DNA of 64,000 bases, from the NCBI GenBank assembly GCA_023265025.1, contig JAHFUP010000019.1, positions 1-64,000 on the forward strand, in the 5' to 3' direction. This DNA is from Acidimicrobiia bacterium (GTDB lineage: Bacteria > Actinomycetota > Acidimicrobiia > Acidimicrobiales > AC-14). This document shows positions 26,168-33,747 of this stretch, in pieces. The stretch's first letter is position 1. Each line of letters starts with the position of its first letter. A program made the position numbers and the translations under genes. The notes under the pieces were generated by a model. That model was not told the origin of the DNA. It saw only the letters and a list, made by a program, of their open reading frames with translations, and did no database searches.

Positions 26168-27060
26168 ACGTCGACCTTGGCCAGGCGCTGCATCCACAGC
26201 CACCCCACGGCGTCGAGGGTCAGGCCGGCGACCAGCAGGATCAGGCCCCCCGTGGTGTGGAGCAGGAACTGCGACGTTCGCGGATCGGTGGCCGCCGCGA
26301 ACGCCCCGAAGCCGACGGGCGCCAGCCCGATGACGAGGGCCGAGATCCGGGCTTGGGACGACAGCGCCCGCAGCTCGGCGGCGACCGCGATGCGCTCCCG
26401 AACCGTGGCCGCCACGCCGTCGACCGCCCGCGCCTGGGCGCCACCCGTCTCCGCCCCGAGGCACAGGGCGGCCACGCCGAGGCGCACCCCGGGCAGCGGC
26501 CGGCGCCGGCCCACGCCCTCCAGTGCGGTGACGAGGCTCGCCCCCTGACCCGCCTCCGCCGCGGCCCGGGACAGCTCGGCGGCCAGCACCCGGCCGGTGC
26601 CGGCCGCGGCGCCGGCCTCGGCCACCGCCTGGCGCAGCGACGCTCCCGAGCGCAACGACCGTGCGACCGCCTCCAAGGCGCCGGGCAGCGCCTGTTCGAG
26701 CCGCTCGCCGGCCCGCCCCCGCCGGCTGCGGACCAGCACGTACGGGCCGGCGGCGAGCCCGAGGAGGGCGACGCCGGCCAACCCCAGCCCGCCGCCGACG
26801 CCGGCCAGCAGCGGGCCGATGGCCAGCGCGCCGAGCCACGCCGTCCACGCCACCGCCGGCGGGACCGGGAGGTCGGCCTCGACCAGCGCGGCCGCCACCC
26901 GCTCCGGCGGCGCGACCGGCTCCCAGCGCCGGCGCTCGGCCGGCGCCGGCGCCTCGGCCAGCCGCCCGACGACGCTACCTCGCCGGGACAGCCGGTGGGC
27001 CTCACGAGCCAGGGCGCCGGCGGCGAGCACGGCGAGCGCGAGCAGGGCGGCGAGCGTCAT
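26164..27060 (-). CDS. tadB: TadB-type platform protein (T2SS F family)
   Basis: 298 residues. N-terminal membrane helix, a cytosolic linker, and the T2SSF domain (LEQALPGALEAVARSLRSGASL, ALCLGAETGGAQARAVDGVA) with C-terminal helices. It pairs with TadC at the base of the pilus. ATG 27060 is taken as start. The 160 bases separating it from tadA hold two long palindromes. Confidence 0.85.
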   Translation of the reverse strand: MTLAALLALAVLAAGALAREAHRLSRRGSVVGRLAEAPAPAERRRWEPVAPPERVAAALVEADLPVPPAVAWTAWLGALAIGPLLAGVGGGLGLAGVALLGLAAGPYVLVRSRRGRAGERLEQALPGALEAVARSLRSGASLRQAVAEAGAAAGTGRVLAAELSRAAAEAGQGASLVTALEGVGRRRPLPGVRLGVAALCLGAETGGAQARAVDGVAATVRERIAVAAELRALSSQARISALVIGLAPVGFGAFAAATDPRTSQFLLHTTGGLILLVAGLTLDAVGWLWMQRLAKVDV

Positions 27061-27082
27061 GGCCGGCTCCGTCCCGCGATCC

Positions 27083-27143
27083 GTGTGCATTCCGGGTCGT
27101 GGAATCGCCGGTTTCGGCCCGAATCACGACCCGGAACGCACAC
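27083..27143. repeat. Long inverted repeat 1 between tadA and tadB
   Basis: Arms GTGTGCATTCCGGGTCGTG (27083-27101) and CACGACCCGGAACGCACAC (27125-27143) pair over 19 bases with one mismatch around a 23-base centre. In the tad transcript this would form a strong stem. Confidence 0.85.
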
Positions 27144-27155
27144 CGCGGTCGCCCG

Positions 27156-27214
27156 GGTGCATTTCTGGTCGTGAAATCGCCCGTTCAGGCCCGGATCACG
27201 ACCCGAAATGCACC
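27156..27214. repeat. Long inverted repeat 2 between tadA and tadB
   Basis: Arms GGTGCATTTCTGGTCGTG (27156-27173) and CACGACCCGAAATGCACC (27197-27214) pair over 18 bases with one mismatch around a 23-base centre. It is a diverged second copy of the element at 27083. It ends seven bases from the tadA stop. Confidence 0.85.
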
Positions 27215-27220
27215 GGGAGC

Positions 27221-28336
27221 TCACGACGCCACCAGCCCGTCGGCGTCGGCGATCAGCCGGGTGCGGCCGCCGGCGTCGGAGGCACCCTCGACGACCTCGG
27301 CGACAGCGACGACCCGCCGCCGGCCCTCGGGGAACCGGGCGACCTGGACGACGAGGTCGAGCGCAGCCTCCAGTTGGCTGCGGACGGCGGCCAGCGGGAG
27401 CTGGACCTCACCCATGAGGACCATGGTCTCGAGCCGGCGCAGGGCGTCGTCGGGGCTGTTGGCGTGGCAGGTAGAAAGCGATCCCTCGTGCCCGGTATTC
27501 ATGGCCTGGAGCATGTCGAGCGCCTCCGGGCCCCGGACCTCGCCCACGACGATGCGGTCGGGCCGCATGCGCAGGGCGTTGCGGACGAGGTCGCGGATGC
27601 GGACCTCGCCGGCGCCCTCGGCGTTGGCCGGCCGGGCTTCCAGCCGGACGACGTGCTCGCGGGGCAGGTTCAGCTCGGCCGCGTCCTCGACGGTGATGAC
27701 CCGCTCCGCCGGCGGGATGCAGGCGGCGAGGGCGTTGAGCAGGGTGGTCTTCCCGGCCCCGGTGCCGCCGGAGACCACGAGGTTCCGGCGCGACGCCACC
27801 GCGCCGGCGAGCAACGCCGCCACCTCGGGGCCGGCGAAGTCGGCGAGCGGGACGGCCCGGGCGCCGAAGCGCCGCACCGTGAGGCACGGCCCGTCGACGG
27901 CCAGGGGCGGGACGACCGCGTTGACCCGGGACCCGTCGGGCAGCCGGGCGTCGACCAGGGGGGACGAACGGTCGACCCGCAGGCCGAGCGGAGCCACCAC
28001 CTTCTCGATGAGGTGCTCGATGGCGGCGGTGTCGAGGTCGATCGGGACCCGGACCAGGGCCCCCCGGCGCTCGATCCACACCCGACCGGGGCCGTTCACC
28101 ATGATCTCGGTGACCTCGGGGTCGGCCAGCAGGGGCTCGATGGCCCCCAGCCCACAGACGTCGGCCAGCACGCCGGCCACCAGCCGCCGGCGCAGCGCCC
28201 CGCCGAGCAGCGGCACCTCCTCGGAGACCAGGGCGGCCACCCGCTCGGCCAGCGAGCCGGTGCCGGCGTCGGCCAGCAACCGGGCGTGGATCCGGGCCTT
28301 GGCGTCGTCGAGCGGTGCCAGCGCGGCGGCACTCAT
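27221..28336 (-). CDS. tadA: TadA/CpaF secretion ATPase
   Basis: 371 residues of the VirB11-like family. N-terminal domain with ITEIMVNGPGRVWIERRG-type signature (EVTEIMVNGPGRVWIERR), Walker A SGGTGAGKTTLLNAL, Asp box VITVEDAAELNL, Walker B DRIVVGEVRGPEALDMLQAM and His box TGHEGSLSTCHANS. It powers Flp pilus assembly at the cytosolic face. The ATG overlaps the tadZ stop (ATGA). Confidence 0.93.
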   Translation of the reverse strand: MSAAALAPLDDAKARIHARLLADAGTGSLAERVAALVSEEVPLLGGALRRRLVAGVLADVCGLGAIEPLLADPEVTEIMVNGPGRVWIERRGALVRVPIDLDTAAIEHLIEKVVAPLGLRVDRSSPLVDARLPDGSRVNAVVPPLAVDGPCLTVRRFGARAVPLADFAGPEVAALLAGAVASRRNLVVSGGTGAGKTTLLNALAACIPPAERVITVEDAAELNLPREHVVRLEARPANAEGAGEVRIRDLVRNALRMRPDRIVVGEVRGPEALDMLQAMNTGHEGSLSTCHANSPDDALRRLETMVLMGEVQLPLAAVRSQLEAALDLVVQVARFPEGRRRVVAVAEVVEGASDAGGRTRLIADADGLVAS

Positions 28337-29025
28337 GCCGCGTCCCGGCCGGCACGGGGCAGCACGATCGGGCGCAGCGCCCGCTCGAGCGAGCGGGGGA
28401 GGCGCCGGCCCAGCAGGCCGGCGTCGACCGCCCGGGCCACCACCTCGTCCAGGGCGACCTCGGCCCGGACCGGCACACCGAGCACGTCCTCCACGTCGCG
28501 CCGGCCGAGCGACCGGCCCTGCTCGGTGACCAGCACGACGCCCGACGGGCGCACCGGCGCGGCCAGCGCCCGGCGCAGCGCTAGGTAACAGGGCCGCAGG
28601 ACAAGCAGCGAGACCTCGGCGCCGGCGGCCAGGGCCAAGCCGGCGCCGAAGGCGCCCGACCCGCAGTCGGCCACCACCGGCCGGCGTTCGGCGGACAGAG
28701 CGTCGAGCAGCGACTCGGCCCGACCGGACCCCGGACGGGCGGCATCGGGCCCGGCCGGCCTCCAGGCCAGCAACCGCAGGCCGGCGCCGGCCTCGAGCTC
28801 CAGGCGGGCCAGCGCGCCGGCGGAGACGTCGGGCCCGGCGGCCAGCCACTCGGCCAGGCCCGGCGCAGGGGGCTCGGCCACGCCGAGCACCGCGGCAGCA
28901 TCGCCCGACAGGTCGGCGAGCAGCGCGCCGGGCGGCGGCGCGGTACGGGCGAGCGCGGCGGCGAGGCCGCAGGCGACCACCGTGGTGCCGCTGCCCCCCT
29001 TGGGCGACCAGCAGGCAATCAGCAT
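28333..29025 (-). CDS. TadZ/CpaE-like ParA-family protein
   Basis: 230 residues. Deviant Walker A SPKGGSGTTVVACGLA at the N-terminus and an overall MinD/ParA fold, as in TadZ or the actinobacterial septum-site-determining proteins that head tad operons. These localise the pilus machine in the cell. It begins the operon; ATG 29025 follows GGGGAGGG by four bases. Confidence 0.82.
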   Translation of the reverse strand: MLIACWSPKGGSGTTVVACGLAAALARTAPPPGALLADLSGDAAAVLGVAEPPAPGLAEWLAAGPDVSAGALARLELEAGAGLRLLAWRPAGPDAARPGSGRAESLLDALSAERRPVVADCGSGAFGAGLALAAGAEVSLLVLRPCYLALRRALAAPVRPSGVVLVTEQGRSLGRRDVEDVLGVPVRAEVALDEVVARAVDAGLLGRRLPRSLERALRPIVLPRAGRDAA

Positions 29026-29041
29026 TGAACCCTCCCCGGGC

Positions 29042-29081
29042 GCGGAAAACTGAACCCCGGGGAAGAGTCGAGCGGAAAACT
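29042..29081 (-). promoter_or_regulatory. Two direct repeats AGTTTTCCGC upstream of the tad operon
   Basis: GCGGAAAACT on the plus strand lies at 29042-29051 and 29072-29081, exactly 30 bases apart (about three helical turns), starting 17 bases upstream of the tadZ ATG. The spacing suits a dimeric regulator. No known consensus was recognised. Confidence 0.4.
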
Positions 29082-29143
29082 ACCGGTTGGGCCGCCGCCT
29101 GGCAAGACCCGATTTCACGGGCGGGCGACGGCCGGGCAGAGCG

Positions 29144-29218
29144 CTAGGCGGAGCGCACCTTCTTGGCCGCGACCACGCCGAGGGCGACGAGCATGACAAG
29201 CAGGATCAGCTTCTTCAT
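29144..29218 (-). CDS. Small hydrophobic peptide (24 residues)
   Basis: The frame MKKLILLVMLVALGVVAAKK ends in VRSA: a basic N-terminus plus one membrane helix. It resembles the start of the short DLW-39-type membrane peptides of actinobacteria but lacks their C-terminal part. It lies between the tad operon and tRNA-Sec on the minus strand. Only a weak ribosome-binding site is visible. Confidence 0.4.
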   Translation of the reverse strand: MKKLILLVMLVALGVVAAKKVRSA

Positions 29219-29269
29219 CCCGACAGCGTAACGCGCCCGCCTTGCCGGGGCGCCGGGCCGGCCGGCAGG

Positions 29270-29365
29270 TGGCGGAGGTGGACGGGAATCGAACCCGCCG
29301 GACGGGGATCGCCCGTCCCACCCGCTTTGAAGGCGGGGGAGCCCACCAGGTGCCCGGACACCTCC
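29270..29365 (-). tRNA. selC: tRNA-Sec (selenocysteine, anticodon UCA)
   Basis: On the minus strand the acceptor GGAGGTG pairs with CACCTCC, followed by G and encoded CCA. The anticodon loop is TTCAAAG (anticodon TCA, reads UGA) on a CCCGC(C)/(G)CGGG stem, a long variable arm GGACGGG-CGAT-CCCCGTCC follows, and the T-arm is GGCGGG-TTCGATT-CCCGTC. The 96-base length and long extra arm are those of bacterial tRNA-Sec, not of a nonsense suppressor. This implies that SelA, SelB and SelD and at least one selenoprotein exist elsewhere in the genome. Confidence 0.93.
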
Positions 29366-29501
29366 GCCTGCGACCATAGACGCCCCCGGCCGGGTGTACC
29401 GACACGAAAGGTGTGAGAATCGGTCGTAACGGGAACGGTGGCTGAGGCGGTCCAGACCAGGGCCGCGACGACGGGGCTCATCCGAGCCGGGGGAGAGGGA
29501 C

Positions 29502-31856
29502 ATGCTTTCGGCGACTGAGACTCGCTTCGGGCGTCGCGGCGATGGCTCCCACACCCCCCTGTGGTCGGCGCCCTCCGTCTGGGACGACCCCGTCTTCCGC
29601 GGCGTGACCGCGCTGGCCGTGGCCAGCCTGCTCGTACCGATCCTGGTCGTCGGCATCCTCGCCGTGTCGCTCCTGACCATGCCGTTCAAGGGCTCGCTCC
29701 CCCCGGAGCGGCCGTCGATCGAGTCACGCATCACCCGGGTCTTCGACAGCACCGGCGCCGAGATCGCCAACTACCGCCGGTTCGAGACCAGCCTGCCCGT
29801 CGCCAAGGGCGACATCCCGCCCGTCCTGATCGACGCCGTCCTCGCCATGGAGGACCAGCGCTTCTACGAGCACAAGGGCGTCGACTCCCGGGGCATCTTC
29901 CGGGCGCTGTGGGCCGACATCCGCGGCGGGGGCTACGTCGAGGGCGGCTCGACGATCACCCAGCAGTACGTCCGCCTGCTCTACACGGGCGACGAGCGCA
30001 CCGCCGGGCGCAAGCTCCGTGAAGCCATCCTCGCCGGCCGCGTCGAGAAGGAACTGACCAAGGACGAGATCCTCTACGGCTACCTGTCCCGCGCCTACTT
30101 CGGCAGCGGCGCCTACGGGGTGGCCGCCGCTGCGGAGGCGTACTTCGGCAAGTCCGTGCGCGACGTGAGCCTGACGGAGGCGGCCACGCTCGCCGGCCTG
30201 CTGTCGGCGCCGAGCCTCTACGACCCCCGCACCAACCCCGGCGAGGCCGAGTACCAGCGTCAGCGGGCCCTCGGCAAGATGGCGGACCAGGGCAAGATCA
30301 CCCAGGTCGAGCTGGCCCAGGCCCTGCCCTTGCGGGTCACGCTGCAGGGCAACCTGCCCAAGACCGGCGCGCCGGCGGCCACCGTGGTGAAGCCGGCCAA
30401 GGCGCTGCCGACCAAGTACCCATGGTTCAGTGACTACGTCCGCGGCTATCTCGTCGCCAAGTACGGCGACGACCTGGTCTACTCCGGCGGCCTTCGGGTC
30501 GAGACCACCGTCGACCCGGTCCTGCAGGCCAAGGCCGACGCTGCGGTCAGCGAGGCGCTGAAGGGCACCTCGGCACCGCTGGACATGGCGCTGGCCACCG
30601 TCGACCCCAAGACCGGCTTCGTGAAGGCGCTGGTCGGCGGTCGGGACTTCACCCGCTCGCAGGTCAACCTGGCTCTCGGGAGCTGCCCGACCCCGAAGGC
30701 CCCGGTGTTCGGCGAGAAGCCCGACAAGGACCCACCGCCGGGCCCGGTCTGCGTCGCCGGCGGCGGCAGCGGCCGCCAGCCTGGGTCGTCGTTCAAGCCC
30801 TTCACCCTGGCCGAGGCGCTCGAGGACGGTATGAGCCTCGACAAGACCTACCGGGGCCCGGGCACGTACACCTATCCCCGTTGCAAGGACACGGGCACCG
30901 GCGGCTGTACGGTCCACAACGTCGAGAGCGGGAGCTACGGCACCATCGACCTCCGCCAGGCCACCGCCAACTCGGTGAACACGGTCTTCGCCCAGCTGAT
31001 CCAGGACGTCGGCGTGAAGGACACGGCCGAGCTCGCCCACCGGCTCGGCATTACCTCCATCGACCCCGACGGGAGGCTGAACGACAAGGAGTCGTACGGG
31101 CCGAGCCTGACCCTGGGCGCCGCCGAGGTGTCCCCGCTCGACATGGCCGCCGCCTTCGGCGTCTTCTCGGCCCGGGGCCTGCAGTTCCCGGCCACCCCCG
31201 TCCTGCGCGTCGTGGCGCCCGACGGCAAGGTCCTGGAGGACAACCGCTCCCGGGCGGGCAACCGGGTCCTCAACGAGACCATCGCCGACCAGATGAACGA
31301 GGTGCTCAAGGGCGTGATCGGCCACGGCACCGGGAAGGCCGCCGACCTGGGGCGGCCCAACGGCACCGCCGGCAAGACGGGCACGAGCGAAAACTTCAGC
31401 GACGCGTGGTTCGTGGGCTACACGCCCGAGCTGTCGACGTCGATCTGGATGGGCTTCACCGACGCCCAGAAGCCCTTGGTGAACATCAAGGGGCTGGCCC
31501 GGGTCTACGGCGGCACCCTGCCGGCCAAGACGTGGCACGACTACATGACGGCCGCCCTCGACGGAAAGCCGACCGCCGACTTCGCCCCGCCGGCCGAGCC
31601 CCCGCCCCCGCCGCCATCGCCCGTCGCGCCCCGGCCGGGCGGCACCACCACCGTCCCGCCCGTCGCCGACCCCGTCGATCCGTACGCCCCGGCGCCGGCC
31701 GGCGGCACCGTTCCGTACTCCCCCGTCGACCCGAACTACGTGCCGGCGCCGGTGATCACCGTGCCGGACCAGCCGGTGTGGGTCCCGCCCACCGTCTACG
31801 TCCCGCCGCCGCCTGCGCCGAGCAAGCCGTCGTTGCTCGGAGGGTTGGTGCGCTGA
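29502..31856 (+). CDS. Class A penicillin-binding protein (bifunctional)
   Basis: 784 residues. A cytosolic N-terminus of about 30 residues and one membrane helix (LAVASLLVPILVVGILAVSLL), then a GT51 glycosyltransferase with catalytic Glu in MEDQRFYEHKG and the GGSTITQQYVR motif, then a transpeptidase with SSFK (active Ser), SVN and KTGTSE. The C-terminus is a Pro-rich tail of about 90 residues. It polymerises and cross-links peptidoglycan outside the membrane. A small two-helix membrane protein gene overlaps its stop (TGATG). Confidence 0.93.
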   Translation: MLSATETRFGRRGDGSHTPLWSAPSVWDDPVFRGVTALAVASLLVPILVVGILAVSLLTMPFKGSLPPERPSIESRITRVFDSTGAEIANYRRFETSLPVAKGDIPPVLIDAVLAMEDQRFYEHKGVDSRGIFRALWADIRGGGYVEGGSTITQQYVRLLYTGDERTAGRKLREAILAGRVEKELTKDEILYGYLSRAYFGSGAYGVAAAAEAYFGKSVRDVSLTEAATLAGLLSAPSLYDPRTNPGEAEYQRQRALGKMADQGKITQVELAQALPLRVTLQGNLPKTGAPAATVVKPAKALPTKYPWFSDYVRGYLVAKYGDDLVYSGGLRVETTVDPVLQAKADAAVSEALKGTSAPLDMALATVDPKTGFVKALVGGRDFTRSQVNLALGSCPTPKAPVFGEKPDKDPPPGPVCVAGGGSGRQPGSSFKPFTLAEALEDGMSLDKTYRGPGTYTYPRCKDTGTGGCTVHNVESGSYGTIDLRQATANSVNTVFAQLIQDVGVKDTAELAHRLGITSIDPDGRLNDKESYGPSLTLGAAEVSPLDMAAAFGVFSARGLQFPATPVLRVVAPDGKVLEDNRSRAGNRVLNETIADQMNEVLKGVIGHGTGKAADLGRPNGTAGKTGTSENFSDAWFVGYTPELSTSIWMGFTDAQKPLVNIKGLARVYGGTLPAKTWHDYMTAALDGKPTADFAPPAEPPPPPPSPVAPRPGGTTTVPPVADPVDPYAPAPAGGTVPYSPVDPNYVPAPVITVPDQPVWVPPTVYVPPPPAPSKPSLLGGLVR

Positions 31857-32089
31857 TGCTGTTCCTGCTGATCCTGGGACCACTGCTGGTCTTCGCGGTG
31901 GCGGCCATCATCGTCATGGACCGCATGGGCGTCCTGCCCCGCCTCGACGGCGGGCCGTCCCGGCCGTCAGGGGGCTTCCTCGAGAGCGTGCCCCGCGGCG
32001 CGCTCTACGCCGCCGGCGGGGTCATGGCGCTGTGGATCGTCGGCTGGTTCGTCTTCCTGGTGGTCGGCCTGAGCGTCCTGTCCGGCTGA
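31856..32089 (+). CDS. Small membrane protein with two helices
   Basis: 77 residues. Helices at about 2-21 (LFLLILGPLLVFAVAAIIVM) and 48-75 (GALYAAGGVMALWIVGWFVF). The ATG overlaps the stop of the PBP gene, so it is probably coupled to it. No family recognised; a PBP-partner or envelope role is an inference from position. Confidence 0.65.
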   Translation: MLFLLILGPLLVFAVAAIIVMDRMGVLPRLDGGPSRPSGGFLESVPRGALYAAGGVMALWIVGWFVFLVVGLSVLSG

Positions 32090-32129
32090 CCGGTACCCTC
32101 ACGCCGGGCTTGGCGCGGGAGGGGACAAC

Positions 32130-32260
32130 ATGATCGAGCACGCGGTCGAGATCACCATCGACCGGCCGCCGGCGGAGGTCTTCGCCTTCGTGACGGACGC
32201 AGCCAACCATCCGCGCTGGGACACGTCGTCGGTGTCGATGCAGCCCGACGAGCCGGGCCC
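32130..32260 (+). pseudogene. Truncated SRPBCC/polyketide-cyclase-like gene
   Basis: The first about 43 residues (MIEHAVEITIDRPPAEVFAF to VTDAANHPRWDTSSVSMQPD) are the start of an SRPBCC-fold protein of the usual 140-150 residues. After about 32260 the translation turns into low-complexity Arg/Ala/Pro sequence and runs into the antisense of the sigma gene, so the rest of the domain is missing. The break coincides with a cluster of GC-rich palindromes. I read this as a gene cut short rather than a new fusion. Confidence 0.65.
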
Positions 32261-32291
32261 TCGGGACGCTCAATGCCGGCGGCCGCCCGGC

Positions 32292-32306
32292 GCCGCCGAA
32301 GGCGGC
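32292..32306. repeat. Palindrome GCCGCCGAAGGCGGC, copy 2
   Basis: The same as the element at 19972. It lies where the SRPBCC homology stops, about 100 bases past the end of the convergent sigma factor gene. Confidence 0.45.
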
Positions 32307-32341
32307 CTCAATCCGGCTGCCGGCCAAGAAGAACGGCGAAA

Positions 32342-32364
32342 GGCGTCCGGCTCCGCCGGACGCC
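32342..32364 (-). terminator. Hairpin GGCGTCCGG/CCGGACGCC downstream of the sigma gene
   Basis: A nine-base perfect stem with a five-base loop, 46 bases beyond the stop of the minus-strand sigma gene. It could serve as a terminator, although no T-run follows. Confidence 0.4.
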
Positions 32365-32409
32365 CGAAGCGCGATTGCCTCGCCGAGCAGCCTCCGGCTG
32401 CGACGGCGA

Positions 32410-33348
32410 TTACACCGCGAGGAGGTCGCGGGCGCCGGTGTCGGAGCTGGGGTGACGCAGCTTCGACATGGCCCGGGCCTCGATCTGGCGGATGCGCTCC
32501 CGGGTGAGGTTGAAGTGCTCCCCGACCTCCTCGAGGGTGCGGGGCTCGCCCCGGTCGAGGCCGAAGCGCAGGCGCAGGATCTCGCGCTCGCGCTCGTCGA
32601 GCGGGCCGAGGAGCTTGGAGATCTCCTCGGGCAGGAGGGCGGTGGCGGCCACCTCGAAGGGCGACTCGGCCGAACGGTCCTCGACCACGTCGCCCAGCTC
32701 GGCGTCGCCGTCCTCACGGAGCGGCTCGGACAGCGACAGCGGCTCGGCCGCGAAGCGCAGGGCCTCGGTGACCTTGTCCTCCGGCATCTCCACCTCGGCC
32801 GACAGCTCCGAGAGCGTGGCCGGGCGGCCCAGCTTGAGCTCCAGGCGGGCGCGGGCCTTCTGCAGCCGGGCGAGGGTGTCGCCGGCGTGGACGGGAAGGC
32901 GGATGGTGCGGCCGGTGTTGGCGATGCCGCGGGTGATGGCCTGGCGGATCCACCACGTGGCGTAGGTGGAGAACTTGAAGCCCTTGCGCCAGTCGAACTT
33001 CTCGACGGCGTGCATCAGGCCCAGGTTGCCCTCCTGGATCAGGTCGAGGAGGGGCAGGCCGGAAGCCTGGTACTTCTTGGCGATGGAGACGACCAGACGG
33101 AGGTTGGACTGGACGAACGTGCGCTGGGCGTTCACGCCCTCGGCGTTGACGCGACGGAGCTCACGCCGGCGGGCCTGGGGCACGCTGGTGCCCTCACGCT
33201 CGAGGTGCAGACGGGCCTCGTTGCCCGCCTCGATGGCCTTGGCCAGGCGCACTTCGTCGTCCTTGGTGAGCAGGGGGTACTGCCCGATGTCCGTGAGGTA
33301 AAGCCGGACGAGGTCTTCCTCGTCCCGCTCGACACGCTCCTTGGCCAA
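32410..33348 (-). CDS. RpoD/SigB-type sigma-70 factor (group 1/2)
   Basis: 312 residues without the long N-terminal region of housekeeping SigA. Region 1.2 (DLVRLYLTDIGQYPLLTKDDE), 2.1-2.4 (LVVSIAKKYQASGLPLLDLI; FSTYATWWIRQAI), region 3 and region 4.2 (TLEEVGEHFNLTRERIRQIE) are intact, and the -10 recognition helix is of the primary-sigma type. It is either a group 2 sigma of the SigB kind or a short principal sigma. TTG start 33348 with AAGGAAG ten bases upstream. Confidence 0.88.
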   Translation of the reverse strand: MAKERVERDEEDLVRLYLTDIGQYPLLTKDDEVRLAKAIEAGNEARLHLEREGTSVPQARRRELRRVNAEGVNAQRTFVQSNLRLVVSIAKKYQASGLPLLDLIQEGNLGLMHAVEKFDWRKGFKFSTYATWWIRQAITRGIANTGRTIRLPVHAGDTLARLQKARARLELKLGRPATLSELSAEVEMPEDKVTEALRFAAEPLSLSEPLREDGDAELGDVVEDRSAESPFEVAATALLPEEISKLLGPLDEREREILRLRFGLDRGEPRTLEEVGEHFNLTRERIRQIEARAMSKLRHPSSDTGARDLLAV

Positions 33349-33747
33349 TTGAAAGCTTCTTCCTTGGGGGTTCTGCTAGCGGCCGCTAGCGGGTGTCCGG
33401 ATGACAGACCGGCAAAGAGACAACGCCGACGCAGGCGCGGGAATTCCGCACAGCACTGAATCGGCGCAGACTGCCTTTTCTCAGTCTACCTGGCAGGTCA
33501 ACCCTCGCCGGCATGGCGACGATCTGGCTCCATCGTACGCTCTTTGGATGCATTTCGCATCGTAGTTTCGCTCACTCCTCCGCAGGGCCAAGAGACCGAC
33601 CGACGGCAAGAGGGAGAACGAAGGCCGGAAGGCCGTACGTTCCCCGGAACACCCCGCCCGAAACATGAAACGCCGGCAGGGGAGGGCCGCCGTGGCCCTC
33701 CCCTGCCCTGTCGTGGTGTGGCTGCCCTGTCGTGGTGTGGCGGCCGG
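33349..33747. other. Gene-free stretch between sigma gene and CARDB gene
   Basis: About 400 bases with no convincing gene. It holds the sigma-gene leader on the right side of 33348, a strong hairpin at 33675-33707 and two direct copies of CTGCCCTGTCGTGGTGTGG starting near 33703 and 33722. The base composition is less GC-rich around 33500-33580, as expected for a promoter region. Confidence 0.6.
33675..33707 (-). terminator. Terminator-like hairpin after the CARDB gene
   Basis: GGCAGGGGAGGGCC and GGCCCTCCCCTGCC form a perfect 14-base stem around GCCGT, 41 bases past the stop of the minus-strand CARDB gene. The stem is strong but lacks a clear T-run. Confidence 0.7.
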
